A program made the position numbers and the translations under genes. A stretch of 64,000 bases of DNA from Cloeon dipterum (Eukaryota; Arthropoda; Insecta; Ephemeroptera; Baetidae), in assembly GCF_949628265.1 (NCBI RefSeq), contig NC_088786.1:8494001-8558000 (forward strand), given 5' to 3'. Below the pieces are notes generated by a model. The model saw only the letters and a program-made list of their open reading frames with translations. It searched no databases and had not been told where the DNA came from. Shown here piece after piece: positions 23,972-35,900 of the stretch (its first letter is position 1; the number at the start of each line of letters is the position of its first letter).

Positions 23972-26900
23972 ATGCAAGAAACTGAAGTGATCCCGGTTAA
24001 GAGAAAGCGAGGTACGTGATCATGTCTAAAGAAGGAAAAAACATACATATTAGATTATGTTAACCTAATATTTCAACAATTAAAAAAATATTATGTGCGA
24101 TGTTGCAAATGAAATTTTCTTAAGTTTTGTATTAAATTGTTGCATACTCAAGGGAGACCGAGGAAAATAGTTGGGGAAAGCAAACCAAGTCCAAACAATG
24201 TTCCCATACCTGCAACCAAAGCAGGACTCCGTGTCAGACCCCGTACGAGGCGAACTTTGGACTCAACTGATATCTCTAGGAAGTTGGGAGACGAAGAGAA
24301 AATTCGATCTCAAAAGAGATCTCACTCTCAGGTACATTTCTCAAGAACGAGTCCATAATTATGCTGATTTTTTTAAGCTTGTGATTCCCGAGATTTAATT
24401 TTTTCTTAAAGGATACCTTACAAATGACTGTTTTATTACCCTTGCATTTTACAATCAAGACGTTTACTGAAAACCTACTATTTGACTTATTTAAAGTAAA
24501 ACTTAAAAGTGTCGAATCATTTTTAACCTACTTTAGATTATTTTTAATAGCCAAATTTTGATAAAATAATGGAAAATTTGCTCAAACACACTAAAACTGG
24601 ATTTTGAAACTCTTTACAAATAGTGTCTCCTACAAATTGAAGTGGAATTTCATAACTATTTTTGATTTAATAGGGATCTAGTAGTTCCGAAAAGAGTCAA
24701 AGCCGAAATCGTAACACTAGTGAAGATTCCCAACCAGCTACCAGAGTAACTCGACGCTCAGCAACAGCATTGAATGTTTCAATATCAGATGATGATGACA
24801 AACACGAGGCAAGAAACACTGAGGAGAACGAACCAGGAGCGAAAAGGAACAGGAGCAGGAGAAGCGCTTCAAAGGAAGTTGTCGGGGACTTAATATTCAC
24901 GAGCTTTGAGAACCTGCATGAAATGACCTCATTTATGGACGACACTGACAATGAGAAGGAGACAAATAAAAGTTCTTCAGCCAAGCCAACTGATGAGAAT
25001 GACCACACTGGGAAAACAGACACGCACAAAGATGGTAAAATTTTTGAAATTTTCGTTACGCTAGAAACTGATGTGGATTTTTCAGATGGTAAACCAGCAG
25101 ACGCCCCACAACCTATAATCATACCCTTCAGGGTGAATCCACAGTTCCGCACTCTCATGCGATTAAAGTCGGGTCTACAATCATCACAGGTGGTCAAGCT
25201 CAAAAGCAGAAATGAACCTCTGTCCAGCATGCATGGAAAAAGCAACCAGGACCTACCGTCTAGCTCGGCCAAAGAGACCCCTGTCATTAAAAAAGCGTCA
25301 AAGCCACCCCCTCAAGCAGATAAAACTGAAGATCAATCTTCAAAATTGACTCCTACACCAAAGTCAAACCACGAAGTGAGAAAGACTTCTGCTGTACTCG
25401 GTGCACTTCAATCTCCAGTTCGTAGTACCAGCAAAGGCTCTGCAGTCAACAAATCAACACAAGTAGAGACAACTGAGATGCAAAGTTCATCTGAAAAACA
25501 GGTAGGCGGGAATTCTGATGTTCAAAAGAACGCATCGGCCTCCTCTGAGGACATTTTGCATCAGCCTGTGCAAATTTTAGCCAGAAAATCTGACATTGCG
25601 CCAAAGCCTGTCCAGAAATCAAAAAAGGTGTCTGTAGAAGACTTACTTGATGTTCATGCAGTGAAAGGCGGAACTCCTGATGGCTCAGCATTGCTCCAAG
25701 GTCTATGGATAGAAGATCAACCTTCAAAATTGGCGCCTGCATCAGAGTCGGACCACAAAACGAGAAAGACTTGTACTTCATCCATTATACATCCTGTTAG
25801 CATGTTACCAGATAAGCCCAGCAAAAACTCGGCAGCCAGAAATTTGACACAAGCAGAGGTGATTGCGACTCTAATTGCACCAAAAAAACAGGCAGTTGGA
25901 ACTGCTGGTAGCTCAGCTGAGAGAGCCATTCCTGAGGGAATTTCCAATCAGCCTGTGCTAGTTGGGGTTAATAAGGCTGACTTCGCGCCAAAGCCTGACC
26001 AGGTCTCAAGGAGGGCATCTTCAGAAGGCAAACTTGATGCTCACGCTGAGAAAGGCGGAACTCCTGGTGGCTCAGTTGATACCTCAAGCCTCAAAAAGTC
26101 ATCTCTCCAACATAATCAATCTTTAAATGTTACGCCTGTATCTATGTCGGTCAAAACGAACATGAAAGCGACTAGTGCTGTAACCACTACATTTGTCCAC
26201 ATCTTGCCTAGGGGCTGTGAACAAGCAAAAGTATCTAAGAAGCAGGTTGGTGAGATTGCTGGTGGCTCAACTAATGCTTCAACTGTGCACCCTCCAGCTG
26301 TACAAGTGAAAAATATCCCAGCCGCCCAGATAAGTACGGGGACAATTGAAGATCCCAGACGTCCTGTTCATAGACCAAGGCCTGCGTCTGAGATAATTGT
26401 TGCTTTTCCTGAAATGGTAAGGGCTTCAACTACAACACTGTCTGATGTGCACAACCTTGCAAGGAGAGTTAGCAACAGCCCGGCACATGAAACTGAGAAG
26501 AAATCGTTGCCAAGCAAATCCTCTGATGGAACTCCTTGTGGCTCTGCTGATGCTCAAGCAACCACCTCACACTCTGGAAAGATAGATGAGCGGGCAACGG
26601 TTCATCTAGCTCAAGCTGTGAAAGTTACACTTGTTTCAAATGACGCTGCATATAAGATGACCTTAAATTCCAATAAATCGCCTGATGATGGTCACGTGTC
26701 ACCCAGAGGTCAAGACAAAGACACTCCTGTCAAGAACAGTGAACCAAAATTACCTCCTCAAACTAGAGAACCAATATGTGGAACAACAAGCTCTGGAACT
26801 TCTGGTAGCTTCAACGTAATACCTTCAATACCAGGAAAAGGAAATCAGACAGCAAAGGTTGTTGAAGTTCCACATGCAAGTGCGGAGATGGTGTTAGAGG

Positions 26901-29900
26901 AAGCTGACTCTGCGCCAAAGCACAAAATAGATTCTAGAAAGGCCTCTAAAGAAAGCCAAAATCAAGACGCCGCTTCTGTAATAGACGCGTTGAAGGCGCC
27001 TCAAGTAAAAATCATCTCGTCCAAGGAACAGGTTGACAAAACTGCGAGCACTAAAACTTCTGGCAACTCTGCCAATGATTTAAATCCTAAGAGTGCAACA
27101 ACCTCGCTGCCTGAGAAAAGAGATAAGCATGCAATCGGCCCTCGAGATTCGCCTTTGATCAAGAAGGTCAAGCCAGTTGAAGCTGATTGTGTGTCAAAGC
27201 CAGTACTTGTAGTTAGCGAGGCTTCTGTAGAGCCTAAGAAACTTGAGAAGAGCGCTGAAAAACTTAAGAATTCTGCTGAAAATCCAATTCCAGCACCATC
27301 TTCTGAAAAAACTCCTGCAAGATCTGCTGATCAAATTTCAGTTCCATCGCCTTCTTCAAGGAAGACGATCAGACTCTCTGATTCGGTCAGAAATCAAGCT
27401 TACTCTTCAGTGTCATCTGAAGAACTAGAGAGAATGTTGAACGGAGCGAACTACAAAAATAAATTAACCCTTCCTCAGGACAAAAGGGGATCTGGAACCC
27501 CTGAAATAAAGCAGACAAAAGATGACAGCGCTGATAAAGAAAGTCTGACCACTTGTGCTCAGCCAAGTACCAGTGGATTGCCGATTTCAACGGGAAATGC
27601 GTTGCTTGTGATCCCAGCCAGAGACAACAGTGCATCAAGCTCAAACCAGAACAACAAGTGTCTTTCCCCTAGCAACGTAATTTTTGTCCAAGGTAGACCT
27701 CCCAGAGCAAAACCTCCAACTGGTGATCAACTGCTTAGTGGTGGTGCTGTTCCTTCGCAGGCGACCATAACGGTGGCCAAAGAAGACAATTCTTCAAAGC
27801 AAATCGAGCAAACACTTCCTCCAATCGGACCTGCTACGAAGATACTGTTAGTTTCCAAAGAAAGAGCCAAGGACACTGTGACACGTGACATACCTGTAGA
27901 TACAGCTAATGTCAAAGGCAAAGTAAACACGCCTGTTTCTCCGCTCCTGAGCCCTTCCAAGGAGAAAGCACAGCCACATGCTCAGCTTGAAGCAATACCT
28001 GTAACGCAGAAACCAAATATTGTGTTCCAAACCCAACCATCAACTCCACCTACGCCTAAAGAAGTGCCAAAGGTTGCGAGTCCAGAAAAACCTGTTGACA
28101 CGGCTGCTGTCCAACCTACTAAAGCTTTGGAGAAGTCTGTTACCCTCAGTAGAAATCTACCACCTGTTAGTCCTACCAGAGGCGACAAGGAAACGCCTGC
28201 CAATGGTAATAAAGCGGCCAACCTCAACCTTCAAAAACTGATAAGCAACGTAATTAAAATAAAGAGAAACGAAAACGGACAGTTCTTCATCAAGTCAGCT
28301 GCAACACCTTCAACGTCCAAAAGTTCTGAGAAAGCTGGAGCAAAAAGTCAAGTATTACCTCCCCCTCAAGAGAATGAGCCGTCTAACCTTCAGCTCGGTG
28401 TTCAGATGACTCCTACCTCTGTTGGAAAGATTTCGAGTGGACCAAACACGAAGGAAATTCATAAGCACCCCAGTACTCCGGAAAATTCAACCCAGGAAAC
28501 TGTGCTGCGTGATGTGCTAGAAGATATGATTGGTGAGTTAAAAGCAAAAATTAAAATCCGCCAAGTAACAATTAATAATTTCAAACGATTGACCATTTTT
28601 AAAAATGCATTTTATTTACTTTTGGAGCAAAAATCACATGATTTTGTAGCCCTACCTTGAATTGTCTTTGGATCCCAAAACCGTCTAAAATCGTCAAAAA
28701 CGCTTTAAAAGCCAGAAAGTCATTTTTGGTGTTCTTAAATTTTTGTTAGAAAATTTGTTTTTGGTCATTTTTTTTATATAAATTTGACTGTTTTTGAAAC
28801 CTGTAAATAATAGTGTAGTTAATTAATAATTTGCAAGATATTGCAAATTTGCTAGCTCTAAAATTTAAATCGCAATTTCCTTGTTTGATCACATCTTTTT
28901 TTTAATTTTGTTCGCCTTTTCATCAGTAACAGATAATTAAAGGTGGAGTTTACTTGTAATTATTTATACAAAGAAAATTCTCCTAAAATAGTTTAAATTG
29001 TCGATCTATCAAGTCTGTTGCTGATTATTTTCGAGCTCCAGAGAAGTTTGGGAATTATAGATAATATCTGTATGTGTCGAAAATATCGACATTTGACCTA
29101 GAAGTTATTTCTATGAGCTTAAAATATTTAAAAATTGCAAGAATATCGATATTATATCATAGGTTAAAACCATTTAATTTCGCTTACAGTGCTGCACAAA
29201 ACTCTTAAAATTAGGCTTTCTATTTTGCACGAACATCTATAAAATCCCATCATCCCCAATAATGTATTGTGTGTCAACAGGAGCTGTAATTGAAGGCGAG
29301 TCTAGAGAGAAATCTAATGAGGCTGGAGCAGTTCAGACAGTCAAAGATACTTTGCCTACAAAACAGGATGCTCAAAAGGGGATTGAAGACAAAATACCAC
29401 CATCGCCAAAGGTTTCAATTTGACCGTTGAAGGTGGCACAATTTTCAACAAAAATCTCTTCCAGGTTCCAATGGCTTCAAACAGCGGTGAAATGGAAAAG
29501 ACAGCTGCACCAATAACCAAAACGCAAGAAAAATCTAATCAAAATCCAGTAATTGCCGCTGAAGATGGGGGAAACTCTCGGGATGTTACTGAAAATGTTC
29601 AGGAGCCAAAAGATAAAATACCAATAACCCCAAATGAAAATTCGCCAGAGGAGAGTGATGATTTGAATGAATCGACAAATGTAGTAGAAGAAATTATGGA
29701 GAGAGAAGAGCCAAAGAAAAGGACGCGAGGTCGCAAAAGGAAGTCGTCAGAGATGAAGGAAGGGAACGTCACGAAACGAACCACAAGATTGTCACGCCTA
29801 AATTCGACGGAAAAGAGGGATAGGGTGGTCGTCAGGTACAAGCTGCTTGATTCAGGAAAAATGAACCTAGAAGATTGCAAATCTGCTGAAAACCTGAAGA

Positions 29901-32900
29901 AGAGTAAATCAGATCCTGGCAAGAAGCAGAAACCTAAACTGAGACCACCACCCACCGCCAAGATCTTCACGAGCGAAGAAGGTAGCACATGCCAAGCAAG
30001 ACTAAGGGAGCTAAGAGAAAAGCAACTTAAAGAGAGCGCCACGCGCCCGCAGACAATTACCAAGCCAACCGATCCTCCGCCGATTTTGGACAAGTCCCAC
30101 GCGGAGTTTGCAGTGTCGGCTCTGTTCTTCAAAAACGATGAGAATCAAAGAGCTAAAGAGAGAGAGGACGAGACTTTTGAACCACACATTGAAGTTGTTG
30201 ATGAACGAGTAGATGAGCCAGGACCCAGCAGAATCCGCGAGGAGGCGGAAAACATTCAGGTTTCCGTTGAGCCTAACAAAAAGCAGGTATCTGCCGAACC
30301 AGAAAAAAATCAAGCCGCCTTATTGCTTGAAGAAAATAAAATCTGCGAGGAGCCAAACAAAAACCAAAGCCCTGAAGAGGTGACAAGTGACTGTCCGGCC
30401 TTAAATGAGCCAGAGATCAGTTCAAGTTCTTCAGAAAGTTCGCCAGCTCGCTCGAAGCCAGGGAGCAGCCAGCAGAAGAGAAGGTGGGCGAAGAGGCGTC
30501 GAAAGAAGAAAATAGTGAAGCCAACATCAAGCAAGCGCAAATGGAGCAACGCGAGGAGATTGAAGCACATGTCGACCATAGCAAAGCGGAAGAAGTTGGG
30601 CCACGTATCCAAGGCGGAGAGAGAGCTGTCCAAGCTGGGTCACGTGGTCATCAACGTGGACAAGGACAAGCGAGCGGCCGAGGTGGAGCAGGCCTCAGAG
30701 GTGGCGTGCAAAAAGGAATTCTGCAAGCTTGGCTGCGTGTGCCAGAGTCTGAAAGGCTCGATGCGGGACGAGTTCCACTGCGGCAAGGAGGACTGTCTGT
30801 TCGGCTGCAAGTGCGCGCAGGCCGGCGCCTCCAACTGCGTCAACGACCCCAGGGTGCGGGACAGGATCAGGGATCGTGCCCCGGCAGAGAAGGAGTTCAT
30901 CAACACGGTGATCAAGGGCAGCGAGCTGCTAGTCATGGCCGAGCGGGGTAAACGAGAACGCAAGGTCCCGCAAAGGCTCGTCTGCGACTTTATCACTGGC
31001 GAAGAGATCGAGTCCAGCAGCAGCAAGCGGGCGCGGCTTGACGACGCGGATCATCCTATGGTGCGGAAGCGGCTGCTCGACGAGTACTGGGAAAAGCAGT
31101 TGGACGACCGCGTGAGCAATTTGCAGAGTCCAGACATCTTGGAGGAGCCTACAGTTGGCACCATAGTGCACTCTCACGACGGTGAAGATGATGGCACAGC
31201 AATCAGAGTGCACATTGACCAAATCGAATTCGTCCAAAGGCAGATCTCGGAATTTGTCCCGAGGGTGTCACCTGAGAAAGAACATGAGGCAGAACACGAG
31301 GCAGAACACGAGGCAGAACCGATGGAGCATTCGTCTGATGAGGTACGTAGGCTTAGTAAAATATAATTTTTCGCATCACTAGTCAAATCACTTAAATGGG
31401 GAAGTCTTCAAAAATGATTTTTAAATTTTTTCGACCTTTTTTTACTTCATGTTATTTTCATGAATTTTGTCGTTTGTATTGATTAGTTAATTTCATTCTA
31501 CCTTTTCGAACCCCTCAAATAAAGAATGATCTTTTCCAACGCCCGATATTTTTATGAATTTATCTTTAAAAAAATCAAAATCGCTTTTATTCTCTACACT
31601 GGTCTTAGAAAAAGCCGGAAAAATCTGAATTCACCTTCTTTGAGAGTTGGAAATTAGATAAAAAAAAATTCGATGGAAAATTTTCGGTTATTCACAATTC
31701 AAGCCAAGCGGGCGTTTAAATCTCGAATTTTAGGGACTCTGCGCTGTGGCTGCAAAGGCTGTTAAGGTCTTGAAAATTTTATCTAGATCTGCAATATACA
31801 TATTTCTGACTCTACAAATCGTACAATGGCCACTCCCACAAGCAAAAATATCAGGCATGAATGGCTAAAAAGTCTAAATGTTGCAAAATAAAATCCACAT
31901 CACCTCAATCATCGTACCTTACAGCGGCTGTTTTGGCCCCTTAGGCCTCTGATCAGCAGTACTGTATGGAAGACTCACACTTTTCGCCCAAATAACACTT
32001 CTCGGTAGGCTAGAGCATTAACATTAATTATTCCCATCAGAGTGAGACGACAAGTGTGAGTGAGCGGAAAGCGTGAGTCTACCATACCTCCAAAACAAAA
32101 TGCATAGCCACTTAGCCACAGAGAATTTTATACCAGATCATTGGTTGGAAACGTCATTACTCAGAAATGACGTTTCCCCACCCTTATTTCTGAGTGCAAA
32201 CGAAATAATAAGAAACGGAGCAAAGAAATTGACAACCCCGTAAATCGAATCCCCTCGTGATAGAAAATTCACTTACATAACAACAATTCAGCTACATATC
32301 CCAAATCCTTTGTTATGTAAGCTATTTTTATTAAATTAAAAAAGGATGGAATTGTTTGGCTTAGCTGAATTGTTTTAAGAGGAATTTCCATCACGAGAAT
32401 ATTCGAGTTGCAGGATTATCGATTTCGTTGCTCGTGTTTCTGTTTGATTATAGTTAACGACGATTGATTCGAATTTTTTTTGCAGCTTTAAATATGTTAT
32501 AAAGACTGCATTAAAATCCTCAAACAAATCTGGATTCTTACAGGATGGGACGCCAAAAATAATCAGCATAGCTTCCATTGCCCCAGAGGAATTCGACAAG
32601 CAGGGAGCATCTTCTAGCAGGGAGCTGGAAATCATCGACGAGGTTTGCATTGAGCTGCCAACTTCATACGCGATCATTGAAGCTCGCAGGAACGCCAAGA
32701 TCCGTGCTAAGACCATGCTGACAAGATTTAAAGATAGCGTCATCAGTGCAGGCGGCTTCATTCCAAGCAAATTGTACAATGACAAATTCTGCACCGTCTC
32801 CTGGGAGTCATTCATTCGGCGGTTAAAAGCACGAAGCCTGTTCGTTTGGGTTGAGTCCAACGACATGTCAAATCAACAGATCGCACTCATCACTGACTAC

Positions 32901-35900
32901 AATGGCCCACCGTTTGTAAATTTCGTCAACGTCTTTGAAAAGGCAAAGAAGGAGCCCACAAACATTATTTTGGAAAAGCTCAACCTGCTTCCAAGCTCGC
33001 CGCCAGTACCATTCATCCTCTGGTGCAACGGCCACAACTGGGAGATCTTGGGCAAGCTTTCGCAATGCTGCAGTACCCTGGTAAATCATTAAAACTACAG
33101 CAAACCAGTCATCTAAGAAGGAAACTTTTCAGATTTGAAATTTAAGTTGTTGGAGAAATAATTGCTATCGAGATTTAATCAGCAAATTAAAATCGAAATC
33201 GTGAATTGACCTCAAATTCTGTCTTTAAATATTGTCTTAAACCGTCTAAATTTACACGGAAACTGTTTATTAAACACCAAAATTCTTAATTGCCTCTCAA
33301 TTTAATTGACGAAATTTTTCATCTCAATTAGTAACAATCTTCCCAGTGCTACCCTAAAATCGTCAAATCTACGAATTTCCATCAAAAATTTAAACTTTGA
33401 ATCTCTAGATTTACCTCATATTATTTTAATAATCATATTTTTTCTCAGGTGAATCCACCAGAGCCCTACAAACCAGAAGAGCTTATGCCGGAGAACTTTG
33501 ATTCCAAATGGCTTTCCATCAGTGCCGTGCATGGCAACGCTTTCTCGCGACTCTTGGTTGGAACAGATGTGGTCGTGGACTACAGCTTCATCTGCAAACT
33601 GAAAACCATGTCCTGGGAACAGAAAAGGCCGCTTGTTGCTACAATCCCCAAGAGCAAGAAGCGCAAATTCAATGCGCCTTTTGGATTTTACAGTCCGTGC
33701 TCAAAGTCGATGGTCTTCCTAGGGCCGTATGACATGGACGAGGCGATACTTGATATGAGACTGGTTCCGCCTAATAATGGGATTGGAGATCCTCTGAAAA
33801 TGCTACAAGTCGTCAGGTTACGCCAGCTTCCGCAAGTGCGCTGTGACATCTCGGAAGTGGGCATTTGGACGTGCCCTATTGAGCGCGTGCAAGACGTGCC
33901 GTACTGTCGTTTCTACGACAATGGCATGCTCATCAAGCTTTCCATGGAGAGAAACGAGCTCCTCATTTTTGAGTCTGCTATAGGCGTAGAGTTGTTCTTG
34001 AAGAACATCACGCGAGATCTATACAAAACGGATGTTGAATGGACCAAGAAAGAGAGGGGACAGTACAAATCCACAAGCCGTGTGATGGAGGAATTTGAAA
34101 ATTTTGAGTACCAACTGGTGAGTTTTTAATTTGATTTTAATCTCAGGTTAATTAAAACTTTGCGTCAGTGACGTTTTCATTAAAATCTATTTTGGATCTT
34201 CCCGCAAATAAACGAAAGGGAATTGTTACAAATTTTTGTAGAAATAACCTAATCATCTCCAAAAAGCCTAGGCCCAAATCTCGTTTAGTTACACTAATTT
34301 TATGCCATTAGTTCATGTACTTTCATTTATAATTATCTAATTTTTTGCTAAAAATTCCCTTTGAATTTTCTACTGTTTCATTAGTTTCCCTGAACGAGAT
34401 TTTCTAAATATAGAATTAATTTTAAACAAGTTGTTGAAACATTTTCAAGGCTTTCGTGATTTTTTTCCAAATCCATGAATGAAATAAAAATAATTTTTGC
34501 TGCCTGTAATTTAAAGAACCCACCTCTGAGCTTTTGGACTCATTTTTTAATGTTATTTTTTAATGTTATTATAATACCAGAAAAAAATTCAAAAATATTC
34601 CATCACTTGGAAAAACTTGGTTTGTAAAAAAACGTTTGTAGAAGAAATCAAAGCAAAGCATGTTTAAAAAATCAAAATGTTTTGTTTGCAGGGCTTGAAA
34701 ATTTTGGACGAGGAAATAGCTAGCGGGTTAGGTGAACTCCCTAGCAGTAACTCGCTTGCACCAAGCGACCAGTCAGAACAGAGTGGCCTGGATCATGCTC
34801 TGGCCATATACGAGAAGTACAAAGAAACACAGAGGCGGCCGCCGTCGCCTGAAGTGCAACTTGTGTTTGAGCAAAGTGATGATGAAGATGACCAAGATAT
34901 TTTAGGTATACTGGAGAGAGACTCCGACGATTATAAATTAGAGATGAGAAATGCGTTTATGGACGCTGAATGCTTATATCCCGCCATGGGGGATGAGAAA
35001 TTCAAGAGAATGCGTCTAGTGAGAGAGGCAAGTACTACTTTTATCTTTATTAATTGTAATGCTTGATTGACACATCATATTCCAATGGTTAATTTGATCT
35101 AACCCATTGTTTATTTTTTTTTAGATGGCAAATGAAGTATCGACACTGCAGAAAACAGCAGCTGCACTGGATAAAGAGAAAAAGGAGCTGGAAAAAATCA
35201 AAGAGGCGCACATCAAGAAATTTGAGCGTATGTATCCAAGACATGTTTGTCTCCAGCTTGAGAGTGTTAAGTGGTGGCCTAATTTATTTTTCTTGCACCA
35301 TTTTCAGAGGAAAAACTGTTCTTCTGTTAGCGTGCGATGTTAGCAAGGCAGTTTTCCATTTTGTGATGCGTAAAATTGCACCGCTGGTATTTGCGGAAAA
35401 TAGTATTTATTCAAAATTTAAGAACAGGGCTTGGTTTTCACAACATTAAAATATATAATCCCAAATTCATATTTTGCTTAATTTTTAAAAAATCTTATAT
35501 GAGATTTTCTGGTTGAATCTTAAATTGGATTATGTTAAAAAGATGCAGAAAAATATACATTTTTTCATGCAGTGTGGTTTTTTAAAACAAAAAGCTCTTC
35601 CAACCTTCCAATAAACGCTACCCATTTAGATAAAATAAAAGTTGCCAAAAACCTAAATTTTTATTTCTGTACTTGTTGCAGTTCTTCCCAGAGATGATAG
35701 AATGAAAATTATGAAGGCAATCAAGAAATTGAGCAACGTAACTCTGGCAAACAAGAAACATCTGATAGAATTAGAGGACAAATCTAAGAGTAAAAACGAG
35801 GATGTTCCAGTTGCCAGCACCAGCAGGCAGAATGTTCCAGTTGCCAGCACCAGAAGGCAGAATGTTTCAATTGCCAGCACCAGAAGGCAGAGTGTTCCAA

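Noticed and set aside
24697..25287. 196-codon antisense frame over the giant exon
   Set aside because: It is Ser/Leu/Phe-rich, as expected for the complement of Lys/Glu/Ser codons. The plus-strand frame is supported by splicing.
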